Shown here: positions 21,647-32,500 of the stretch, one piece after another
How positions within the stretch are numbered: position 1 is the stretch's first letter
Layout: every line of letters begins with the position of its first letter
Assembly: GCA_963575645.1 (NCBI GenBank)
Contig: OY754466.1
Span: 7,356,001-7,420,000 of the forward strand
From: Xanthostigma xanthostigma
Lineage: Eukaryota; Arthropoda; Insecta; Raphidioptera; Raphidiidae
Direction: 5' to 3'
DNA length: 64,000 bases
Made by a program: the position numbers and the translations under genes
The notes under the pieces: model-generated
What the model was told of the DNA's origin: nothing
The model's input: the letters and a program-made list of their open reading frames with translations, nothing else
Databases searched by the model: none

Positions 21647-22689
21647 TAGGGATGTTGAAAAAGTATCGATATATCGATATTTTTAATTCAAAACATCGAT
21701 ATTTTTAGCCGATATATTTTGATCCGATATATCAATACAAAATATCCAATATCGAAAATTGTATCAAAAACGATATAATTTTTTTATTTATGTAACTAAA
21801 GTCACTAGAATCCAAAACTGTCAAGGATACTTTCGCTATACCGGGCAAATACTAGTTTGCCTAATACAATAAATAGGTTTAAAAATATTAGTTAGAAGAT
21901 AGCTTTTTAGTTTTTGATATTTTTGTAATTATTATATTGCCTAATAAAAAGAAATACTGGTAAAAATGCCTTCATTTTTATTGAGACTTTTGTTCATTAA
22001 AATAATGAACATTTTGTATAAAAATTACTATTGATAATATTAAGCTAAATACACTATTATTTTAAAAACGCTAAATCTTTTGAAAATTTGACCGATATAT
22101 CGATATTTTTTCCTCGATATATCGACGTCGATATTGATATTTAAACTAGTGTGACCTGTGCGAATTATTCGCACTAAATAAGTATAATAATTATCACTTT
22201 ACAAAATTATTTTTTTAATATGATTGCAGGTATTCAATTCGTTTCTAATTTTGCACACTGCTTATAACGTTCTTCTTTTTGTTGTATTACAATATGAAGC
22301 TCAGATGACAGATCGAAGAAATATTTTACTAAAATTGTCATATAGAGGCGCAAGTAGCAAAAGCGTTGAGCTAAGCCGTCAGATGGCATCATGCAGCATT
22401 GCTGTGACGTTGTTCAGCGCTGCTCGCTGTTTCAAAATTAAAGCCGTTAGATGGCAGACGTTGTTCAGCGTTGCTGTATTTTAATTAATTTACAAAAACA
22501 AAAGCAATAATAAATTTTTTAGTTGTCAATGTCAGTAGAGCAAGCAATTATCTGTAAAATGATATATAATTTATGTGGAGAAATTGTGAGGTTTTTTTCT
22601 AAAAAGGGAGGCAAACATCTTTAACCTTAGCGTATTAATATATATGATATCGATACATCGATATTTTTTTTTCACTTCCGACATCCCTA
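21647..22689. mobile_element. hAT-like element rich in TATCGATA
   Basis: Termini TAGGGATGTTGAAAA and (complement) TAGGGATGTCGGAAG. Dense ATCGATAT/TATCGATA palindromes lie next to both ends (21667-21780 and 22090-22140, 22640-22670). A second repeat (22153-22630) is nested inside. No clean 8-bp duplication is visible. Confidence 0.6.
22153..22630 (+). repeat. Nested repeat R3, copy 1
   Basis: Runs from GTGACCTGTGCGAATTATTCGCAC to AGGGAGGCAAACATCTTTAACC and is found in reverse at 34263-34828, where an internal segment with CCATCTGACGGCTTTAATTT is duplicated. Confidence 0.7.
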
Positions 22690-23087
22690 AAATACACTAT
22701 ATTATCGGCAGGGTTTGGCACAGCGACCCAAGTTTTTTATCTTTTATGTACAGTTATCAAAGGAAACCGACATGCAAAAAAGAAATAAATTACGCGGTTA
22801 CGTATATATTTAAAGCGTTAGTGAGTTTATAAATCAAGTGTTATATAATATGATTGGTCAGTGAACTTGTCTGTGAACGATGCAACAACAAGGGTCTTTC
22901 CGACGCCGATGTTGTGACGATAATAACTGGTCAATTATTAGGACGTTGAATTGTACGACGCGCCCTGGACTCCTGTTACAATTCGTTATTACGATAATGC
23001 TAAATGGTAAGTGTCAACACTTAAGCTGCAGTTACATTGGTGTCTTTATTGTAGTTCAAAACAAGAACAAGAAAAGAATTAGTATAT
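22690..23087. other. Intergenic sequence
   Basis: No gene or repeat recognised. Confidence 0.35.
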
Positions 23088-23200
23088 TGTGCGACTAGTG
23101 AGAGAAGGAGAAGATTCCATGAGCGTGAAATTTGCCGCACGAGCGTAGCGAGTACGGTAACACGCGAGTGGAATATTCTCCTTCGATCAATGGTCGCACA
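23088..23200. repeat. 113-bp imperfect hairpin (copy 2)
   Basis: Reverse-complement counterpart of 16342-16458: TGTGCGACTAGTGAG at the left, GGTCGCACA at the right, centre GCACGAGCGTAGCGAGTACGG. Confidence 0.75.
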
Positions 23201-23207
23201 TATTACT

Positions 23208-23524
23208 TTATTCAACTAGCATTAGTAATATGTAATCGGGGCCCTGATAAAAGAGGGAAAAATAATAAATCACTTCATTGTGATTGACGTACCCACCGCC
23301 CTCGATGCACACAAGATGGCCCTGACTTTCGCTGAATTGCGATGCTGTTTTCATATATACAAATCGCTACCGCGTTCCTATTGGTCCAGAAACTATGCAG
23401 TAATACATTATCGTAAAGTTTCGGCTCATTATTAGCACTCTACGCGTCAACATGAAGTAATTTATTATTTCTCCCGAATTTAGCAGGGCCCCGAAATTAT
23501 ATATTACTCACGTGTGTTGAATAA
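23208..23524. mobile_element. TIR element with GGGGCCCTG ends (copy 2)
   Basis: Inverted ends TTATTCAACTAGCATTAG and TTATTCAACACACGTGAG with internal CGGGGCCCTG blocks, in reverse orientation to 15943-16334 and shorter by about 75 bp. Confidence 0.75.
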
Positions 23525-23540
23525 TAGTATATTACACAAG

Positions 23541-23635
23541 GGCCGAAAGTTTGATATCTTGCCCTGCGCGTCATGATGTCCTCGACTTCGCCTCAGGTAT
23601 CATGACGCGCAGTGCAAGATATCAAACTTTCGGCC
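23541..23635. repeat. 95-bp hairpin
   Basis: GGCCGAAAGTTTGATATCTT at the left and its complement at the right, with a 9-bp loop near 23584 and only a few mismatches. It abuts the GGGGCCCTG element. Confidence 0.8.
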
Positions 23636-24088
23636 AATGCGATGTATAAATACTACTTTTCTTCATACCTCGGTCGTAAGTACGCTTATTAAATACATTA
23701 ATTAATTACATAAAAAGCACAGATAAATTCCAAGCAAGCAGCTTTGAGACTACATGTAAAAACACGAATGACAGCTGTTCGTGACTATTAGCTAAAATGT
23801 AATAGGGTTGCTATGGAAACGAGAGCTAAACAACAGTTTATAGATTATTTTTTCTTTACTGCCGCTTGAACGTACGTACTTCCTGCATCAGTGCGTGTAA
23901 TCCCACCAATGCGTAAATCTTAGACTTTCTGCCTTACAACTAGATTCGTGGTGCGTATTATAATGCTTTTCTTGTATCCAGACATTTTTTATATGTAAAA
24001 GCCATTATCTGAGACTTCGCTATAGCGTTAATGTCAATTTTATCAGGAATACTAACCTTGGCATTATCTGTAAGACCACGTTTAAAGT

Positions 24089-24180
24089 AAAGGCCGCTGC
24101 ACACGAGGCGGGTTTTGCCGCTAGAAACACTGCTGGCTGACGTGCGGGCTACGAGGATGGAAATGACGTCACTGTTTGAA
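24089..24180 (+). repeat. AAGGCCGCTGC repeat fragment, second copy
   Basis: AAGGCCGCTGCACACGAGGC followed by CTAGAAACACTGCTGG and GGAAATGACGTCACTG, as at 9738. Confidence 0.55.
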
Positions 24181-25164
24181 CAAACAGTATAATATTCACA
24201 ACTGATATATTTCCATGTCACAAAAAGAACAATTGCGGAAAGAGACTAATTGCAAACGATTAAATTTTTTCCAAAAAACCAAATATTAATTTAGCCCTAA
24301 TTGAACATAAATCAAATAATAATTTATTTAAATTGATTAACAGTAAAATTTATTTATCAACATCAATTATTTATTGGCAATGAATCAACGGAAGGGAATA
24401 ATAACACGAATTGTGTGTGTGCCTACATTGCAGGCGTTTATAACTACTTTTTTAAGCTTGCACTCTTCAAGAAAAAATTAAAAAATAGACCAGAAAATTA
24501 ACCTCAAAATTCTAAAAGATGCGTATAAATGAGTAAGTGACTATTCGTTAGCGAATTACCGATTTTGATTCTAATCGATAAATTATATTTGAAAATCACT
24601 ACCCACAATATGTTTGTTTTTTATTTTCAACTGGAGCTGAATCCAAATTAGACCAGTGAAGTTAACTTTTGACAAGAAAAAAATTAATAGCAGAAAACGA
24701 ATGATGAGGAAGGGAAGAAACTGCCGTCAAAAATACAGAAACCAAAAATTCAAATGCGTCAAAGGCCGGGGGGCTGCGGGTGGCGCGTTTTAGGGGTCAA
24801 ACGCTGTTTTTCGTTATTTCCGGTGAAAGTTGACCTCCAATCGAAAAATGTTGTTAGGCAATGTTGTAGGTATTAAAAGAATCTACAACTTTTATGGATA
24901 TAATTTTTTCACATAACCTCAAAGATTCAGAGAAATATCGAAAAAACCGTGTTTTTTGTTTTTAATTTTTTCTCCTGCAAAAATGAATTTTTTTTTTCAT
25001 GAAATTTTCAGGATACCTACCTTTTTATGTCCTAAATAAGGTGTAATTTTTTCGAATAAAAAAATGAGTTTGTCAATGCAATATTATAACAAAAAAACTA
25101 CTTCAACCTAAAAAAGTAACGTAAAAATTTCAGATTTTCAAAGATCGTAGTATGGGATTTTCTT
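24181..25164. other. Intergenic sequence
   Basis: No gene recognised. A patch at 24750-24950 (GGGGGGCTGCGGGTGGCG, TTTCCGGTGAAAGTTGACC) stands out by base composition but has no ORF. Confidence 0.4.
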
Positions 25165-25232
25165 CGTTAAAATGTCTACTTTCAGATGGTGTATGGATAT
25201 CCATACACCATCTGAAAGTACACATTTTAACG
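25165..25232. repeat. 68-bp spacerless palindrome
   Basis: Symmetric about GGATATCC at 25195-25202, from CGTTAAAATG to CATTTTAACG, with a single mismatched pair. Confidence 0.85.
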
Positions 25233-25285
25233 CACGGTTATTTCGTGAGAGTTATTTTTAGAGTTAAGCTGAGGTACAAATTTTT

Positions 25286-25711
25286 TTTTGACGTGATAAC
25301 GTCTTATAAATTGATGAAACACCGGCTGCACGCACGAAAAAGAGTAACGTTCCGCAAGCGAGAGCGCGATATAAGCGATAGTCTCTCTCTTCTCGCGTGA
25401 TGTCAGAGAGTAGTGTGCGTTCAACATTTTTTTCGGCTGTTCCAGCGAAAGCTACATCTGACAGATGGCCAGATATAAATTATACGGTTTGTTAACAAAT
25501 ATATAATATATATACATTCTTTTAAATGTCTTTTATAATTGCTTAAAAATATGTATTTTGCTTTGGTTGATCAAATTATTAGTCGGTAAAAATATAGTTT
25601 GACAGCTACTAAAATTTAGGTTATGTATTATTAAATATGATATTCGAGCGGAATACGTTATCACGTAAAACTATCGTCCGTAAACCGACTTTACAGATAA
25701 CCAATTTTTTT
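25286..25711 (+). mobile_element. TE-A family, copy 3
   Basis: TTTTTGACGTGATAACGTC at the left, GAATACGTTATCACGTAAAAC and CCGACTTTACAGATAACC at the right. Contains GCGAGAGCGCGATATAAGCG and GTTTGACAGCTACTAAAA shared with copy 1. Confidence 0.75.
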
Positions 25712-25873
25712 ATAATTTTTCTAGATTCTTCTTAGAATATACAATTCATACGTAACAAAAAACAAAAGAAGTTTCGCCGGTTGTAAAAGAATATAGGTAG
25801 ACCAAAAATACGGTATTTACTTAATTTTATTATACAAACGACCACAAAGAATCGAATTTATTAATTTAAAGTA

Positions 25874-27211
25874 GGGGAGACCGAGGAGAGTTGTGACAAT
25901 TTTTATTTTAGTTAATATATCTCAGTCAAGAAACATTTTATATCTATGAGTTGCATGAGTTAATGTAGCTCAATCTATACTCTTTAGGAAATAATCATCA
26001 AAAGTAATTAAAGTATTAAGGTTTCTGAGAAATTCTACGAAAATAGAAATTACTCCCCGTGTCACAACTCTCCTCATACCAAGGTAAGTTGTGACAGATA
26101 CCAAGGTGAGTTGTGACACCTATGTATTTAGATTATTTGTTAAATAAAAAATACCATTATAAATAAATAACACATTTCTTTCGAACGAAGTACTTTATAA
26201 TTATTATTTGGTATACATGTACGTACTAAAATAACATATAATATTCAGTCAAAAATTAAAATTTAATTGGATAAACAATTATAGCACACGTATTGAAGCT
26301 CGCCCCGAGTGCAAGCTTCGTGAGACAAGCCTTTACATTCGAGACACTGTCCCCACTTCTCTTTTGATTTACTTGACAAAAGTCTCAAGGCAACACAAGC
26401 AAAAACAATCATTTTCTGCATCTTCTTCGGCTTCATCCTTTTCATCATCAACTTTATTTTTCTTAAGTCTTCTAAATTTTTTTAGGTTTCTTTTTTTTAT
26501 CACTTAAAACACGTTTTTTTACATTTCTTATCTTTCGACTAGCTTCTATGGCAGCAATTTCATCCTTGGTAGGTGTATCAGTAAGCACAGCAGATTTGAT
26601 CTATTCTATTCGGTTGGTTCCTTTTTCTTGGCGGAGTTTTTGGCAACGACCTAAGTGACATAAATTTCGACACTACTCATACCCCTATCAGTCTTTCGTT
26701 TATATTTATTTGGCATTCTGAAACAAAAAAATAGCAATTTACCATGTAATATGACACCACAAGACAAATAAAAGAACCTTGCCAGAGAAATAAGCAATAA
26801 TAGGAGAGTTGTGACAAGCTGTCACAACTCGCCTAGGTGCAAAAAATAGTGAGGCGGTCAGAATAATAATTCTTATTGTCGAAATAAGATGTCAATACAA
26901 AAAAACAATACTACGCTAGGAAACTTGAAAGACCAAAGCATATAAGAAAAAATATCATAACAATGCAAACATAATACATAACGATATATATGTAATCAAA
27001 ATTTTGGTAAAAAACTTACTTTTGGAATTTTTTTGTACACTAATGTTGTATATTACCAACCGCTTTCCGTGCACTGTTATCGCGTACTGCGTCAAATAAC
27101 GAGTCTCAAAAACAACAAACGAGCGTTGTTGCGAGTTCGCTAGTTTCGCTAGGTTCCGAGAAATCGACGATGTCACAACTCTCCTCTGTCACAACTCTCC
27201 TCGGTCTCCCC
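25874..27211 (-). mobile_element. pogo-like deletion derivative
   Basis: Inverted termini GGGGAGACCGAGGAGAGTTG (25874) and its complement ending at 27211, flanked by TA on both sides as in Tc1/mariner/pogo insertions. The phrase GAGTTGTGACA recurs inside near both ends. It retains the first codons and the C-terminal zinc-binding end of a transposase on the minus strand (26263-26715); the catalytic middle is gone. Confidence 0.8.
26263..26715 (-). pseudogene. pogo-like transposase remnant
   Basis: Begins ATG at 26715 with MPNKYKRKTDRG, the usual opening of insect pogo/Tigger-like transposases that precedes the pipsqueak-type HTH. After in-frame stops and shifts it resumes with an acidic stretch and ends CxC...EKWGQCLECKGLSHEAC...YVCYNCLS, a PHD-like zinc-binding tail seen in such transposases. 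DDE catalytic domain absent; non-functional. Confidence 0.7.
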
Positions 27212-27213
27212 TA

Positions 27214-28466
27214 CCTATGATTCGACAAAAGAGTCGGTGAACTAATACCACCAATTTTCGTATCGACAATAAATTATAACAGCAATTTCTGGTAGCCGAA
27301 CATTAAATAAATAATAATTTATTTCAATTAAAAGTAAATTATATGTATTTACATAAATTCAAATGATAGCACGCATTGAATGAATGCATTTGGCGCGAAT
27401 TTATTCAAACAACGATTTGCCAAACGCAAATATAATTTGTAATTGTAATGAGAGAGTAGATATCTACTTTGCCAACATACCGACGTTATCGTTCCAATCA
27501 GGGTCGGCCTTCTTTACGTGACCTGTGTTATTTTTAAAATAGCATACTTCATTGATTTTTTCTAATAGTACACCGCGTTACAAGGGCGGAAAGTTGGCAA
27601 CTGCGACGAGTATAAAGTTGACACTGGCGCTATCTGACGAATAAAAAATGTACACGTTTGACACATACCTTAGTTGACAATGAATAAAAATATATATTAT
27701 AACTTCTATATTGCTAGTGGCCGTAAGTGGAAGCGTGGCCCATGAAGTGAGACAGCAAATGACTGTTTTCTATCTCTTTCTGTTTACTTGACCCGTTATG
27801 CGCAAGTGTCGCGTCTGTAGTGGGACAATTAGTAAGTGGAATAGAGTAAGTCACCTCCCTTTCACAGCTTAGTTCCATGTGCAAACTGACGCTGCAACTG
27901 ACGCGCATCCATTCACGGACATGCGCATGAGACTCAGAGTATAACAAGTGAGACAGATGTTTAAATGTCTGCACTGTAGTGTTTAAGTCTTTCTCCCGAT
28001 CTTTGCTGGCAATATAGAGGGTATTAAATATATTGGTAGCCTTCATTAATACAGAATCGCGGAATGAGATTATCAAAAAGAACAAGCAATTTCGTAGGTC
28101 GAAATGTAAGTTGGAGTGACTTCAAAAGTTTCAATAATCTACTCCGTTTGCTTTTTACCGAGTCCTGGCTCTGAATGCAGCTATAAAGCATATTTAAAGT
28201 GCCATTCTAAAGGCTTGAACGAGGCTATTTATGCCATTATTTGAAAGTCGCTGAACATTTTAATTACGCTTTTCTCGAAATTATACTCACTAAATTTTAA
28301 CGATTACGTTATATTTAACTGGCATTCATTTTCATAAAATATTACTGGAAATGTATTTTAATTGTTGAAATAAGTTTGTTAACATAAAACTAGAGACTGA
28401 GGGTTGCATTTAGAAATATCACTCTTAATTAACAACGATTCCTAAACTTTTATGCGAACGGATTTC
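27214..28466. other. Intergenic sequence
   Basis: No gene recognised. A 123-codon minus-strand ORF at 27714-28085 has no recognisable motif and is treated as chance. Confidence 0.4.
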
Positions 28467-28470
28467 TTAA

Positions 28471-29159
28471 AGAGGTTGATGCGTTACAGTCCCAATCAAA
28501 AGTAAGTCGAATTCTAAATGGGAACTTTTCCATAATAAATTTTTACAAAAGGTTATAAGTCGATGATACCAATAAATTATTGTCATAAAGGCATAAATAA
28601 ATATTTTTTTTTAATATTAATTAATTATTTCAGTATTTTACTTAATGGACTAACTTTTAAATTTTTTGTACAAAGTTAGGTTAGAAAAAATAAATTTATA
28701 TATCTGTATTTTACATATTTAATAATTAAAAAAAGAAATTATAAGTAATAAAAATTAAAATTAAATCATTAAAAAGTTGAAAATTCAGTTAAAATTGTCA
28801 AGAATAAAAGTCCATAATCAAAAAGTGCTAATGTTTAATAATTTATTTTATTGATTAAAAGTCTCCTAATTAAATTGGAAAAAATATTAAAATATGCGTA
28901 AGACATCGATGCTTTACATAGTTAGTTTTCGGAACTGCTGACATTATTTGGTTATTTGCAAAAAATTAAAATGTACCGTTTGCATGCTAGGTTGACATAT
29001 TTTCCATAAGACTACATGTAAAAGTTTTTTTAAATTTTTAACTTTATAAATCTCCTAGTGATTTTGGATTTTTTACAGAAAATTTTGTCATAAAAAAATC
29101 TATTAAAAAAACTTTATTTCAGATTTTTTTCATTATCTTCGTAAAACGGCTCAACCTCC
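28471..29159 (+). mobile_element. TTAA MITE family B, copy 2
   Basis: 689 bp flanked by TTAA, left end AGAGGTTGATGCG (one change), right end CGGCTCAACCTCC. Aligns with 14241-14913 and is even closer to 36562-37277. Confidence 0.85.
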
Positions 29160-29557
29160 TTAAAATTTAACAAAATTCACTGACGTCGAGTAAAACAATA
29201 AATCAACTATGCAAGCACGAGTAGAGCGGCAAATCACTGTCCGTCGACCTGCGCGAGATTAAAATTTATTTACTTTTTTTGAATGTAAACTTCTTTAGTC
29301 GCTGCGATTTAAAGCATATGATTTTTCACACGGAATTTCTTGCAAAATGCATTGGGTTTGTACCCTAGCTATGTTTATTTGTCATTTTAATCATCGCGTG
29401 GGATGGCACCACTTTCGCTTACTTTCGACCCGAAAACGAAAACGCGTTACTTTGCCGGTATGCAATTTTCAAATTTCGTCTTTGAAAGCAAGTACATAAA
29501 ACGTTTTCAAAGTATTACAAAAATATTAATTGTCACGGCGATGGTCTATTGTTTCAG

Positions 29558-32500
29558 ACGCATGCGGTCTGCGCAACGTGACAGTGTCGGTGCCACAATA
29601 CAAAGTTCGCACAGAGCCGGCTTTGTTGCAGTGCGACTATGACCTTGAAAACGATAGCCTCTACTCGGTCAAATGGTACAAGGACAATGAAGAGCTGTAC
29701 CGATACATGCCACGCAACGACCCTCCTCAACATAGCTACAACATTGATGGCCTCAAAGTAGACGTGAGTTTAGTATTGTAACAAAACTGTTGCTGAATGA
29801 TTTTACAAATACTTCTTTACAAGACTAAAAAGTTAACAAAAGAAAGTAGACAAATCTATCTATATCGGAGAATCTCGTTAGAGATTCTCTTCTGTGCTAA
29901 ATTCCGCACATAAAATAAAACAAATAATAAAAATTCACATAATAAAAGCAAATCAACGCATCTCCGTCCGACCGCCCAACTAATCTCTAACAGATTCTTA
30001 TACATTGATTTTGCCTCTCTCCCATATAACGCCGTGTATAGGAGGCCAGTTTCCAAGTTTTATAGTTCTGTGACCACGTGACTTTCGTCTTACCAAATTT
30101 TCGTATCACCCATATAGTGCTTATATACGATACTAATATGCATATAAAGCTGAGGAGTTTGTTTGCTTATAGACGGAGAGCTGGCTACGGAGAAAATGGG
30201 TGACTCGGTGTAGAGCTGAAAATTTGCAGAATAATAGGAGATAGTACAAGTAAGTAGGGAAAAAATGGCCAGAAGGCTAGGCGGAAGATAAAGAGCCGCC
30301 AGAAGGCGCTAATGTTGCGAAAAATCAGTGCACTTCTGGCAATTTCTATACTTATTCTGTAATTCAAAACTAGATTATATATTATATATATTATACATTA
30401 TATAGTTATAAGGACATACTAAAAATTTAAACATGATATAATAATTACATTCGACAAATATTCAAAATTATTAATGACATTTTGATAGAAATAAAATTAA
30501 TCGTTATATATTTTCATTAATAAAATTACGTTGTTATAACAACGTAATTTTATTAATTTATTTAATTTTATTTCTATCAAAATGTCATTAACAATTTTGA
30601 ATATTTGTCGAATGTAATTATTATATCTTATGTAAATTGTCAGTATGCCCTTATAACTATATAATGTATAATATATAATCTAGTTTTGAATTACAGAATA
30701 AGTATAGAAATTGCCAAAAGTGCACTGATTTTTCGCAACATTAGCGCCTTCTGGCGGCTCTTTATCTTCCGCCTAGCCTTCTGGCCATTTTTTCCCTACT
30801 TACTTGTACTATCTCCTATTATTCTGCAAATTTTCAGCTCTGCACCGAGTCACCCATTTTCTCCGTAGCCAGCTCTTAGCCCATTACTTGAACGCGTTAT
30901 CTCAGAAACTACTGGTTCGAATTGAAAGTTTTTTTTTGTTGGATAGCCCATTTATCGAGGAAGGCTATACGCTACATAATATCGAACTATGACTAATTTG
31001 GATTGATTTAACCTTATCACTTGGGGGTCGGAAATTTTATGATAATGACACAATGAATATTTATTTTATTTTTTTTATTTATTGTAAGTTTTAACACACA
31101 ACATAAATAACAGTAAGTTTTGTGGTTTTTAGGTTTTGGAAGGTTGGTCAATTATTAAGCAATCAGATCATACAAAAATTCAGGCCAAAAAGTGAGAATA
31201 TTTTTTTTAATTTTTAACTCCCAAAATCCGTTTTTTGACGTGATAACGTCTTATAAATTGATGAATCACAAATCTTATAAATTGATATAACACCGGCTGC
31301 ATGCACGAAAAAGTGTAACGTTCCTAACGTTCCGCCTGACCCTGTGCGTGCTTTTCTCGAAAACGGCCCTAACGATTTAGATGAAATTTACTGAAAAGGG
31401 ATTTTGGGGGGCAAAAAATCGTTTTAGCTAGGTCTCATCTCTCGAAAAAATCGTTTTCATACAAATTTTATCATTATAAAAATCAATTTTTTGACGTATG
31501 AAAATACTTAAATATTGTAAGTAGGTTTTGGAATTTTATATAAACAGTGAAACAATTGTTTTATAAATAGTATGACAGCTAATCTTTGAGACTTAAAATA
31601 AATACGAAAGAAAGAAAGTTAAAAAAAACAATTATATTATATGGTGAGTAATTTTAATAAATAAAATTAACCTAAATTTGAAGCGAAAGATGCAATATCA
31701 TAGATTCGAATTATTATAATTATTATATAAATTTAGGTTATGTATTACGGAATACTTTATCACGTAAAACTATCGTCCGTAAACCGACTTTACAGACAAC
31801 CAATTTTTTTTGCAAAAAGACAAGCGAAGTAGATTTTCTTGAAAACGACGCATTTCTGATAGAGGTTAAATCATTTTTAAATTAGTCATAATTTCTTCTC
31901 CCGAAAGGAATACGAGCAATTACCGGTCATATAGGTTACGGAAAAATGGAACTGAAGTCTAGCCCTGCCGAATGTTCATTAAAACTAATCTTAGGTCGAC
32001 AATAACCCAAATGTTCCACGTTTAAATTTGTTTGTGTAAATAATAATGCTGAAAATTGTATGAATTTTTATTTCCGCTTCCTCGTGACGACAAAACTTTT
32101 GTTTTGAATAAATTAGTTTATTAAATTTGATTAAATTAAACACTTTACAAAACAACGCACCTACTACCTCTACGTAAATTAATTTTTATTTTAATTGTTG
32201 TTCTACCCTTTTCTCTTTTAAAAGTGTTTCGAAACATAAAATTTCCTGTGGAAATTAGTTTTGCTTCGAAAATAGCCGTCCTTATTACGAGTTCTCATTT
32301 GCCAGTTCGCGACCAAAATATATATTTTAAATCAGTGTCTCCCAAACGAAGGTCCTGGTCCTCAGTAGAAAAAAGCAGCTATTTTATATATGTTCAAAAA
32401 CGTATTCTAATAGAGTATTTCAAAAGAATTAAAGACCAGTGTTGCATTATAAAATATTTGAGATGAACGCTTACTAACTTGCAGTTACTAAAAATAACAA

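Noticed and set aside
27714-28085. 123-codon minus-strand ORF
   Set aside because: No motif, no splice or family support; one ORF of this size is expected by chance in such a window.
29347-29460. Upstream ATG frames as the missing first exon of beat
   Set aside because: The frame at 29347 has a weak hydrophobic start but no donor in the required phase; the frame at 29403 has a possible donor but no signal-peptide character.
30185-30868. Two near-identical 60-codon ORFs on opposite strands
   Set aside because: They are the two arms of the palindrome; no evidence of coding.
32224-32466. 80-codon ORF between beat exons
   Set aside because: No acceptor/donor logic linking it to the Ig exons and no motif.
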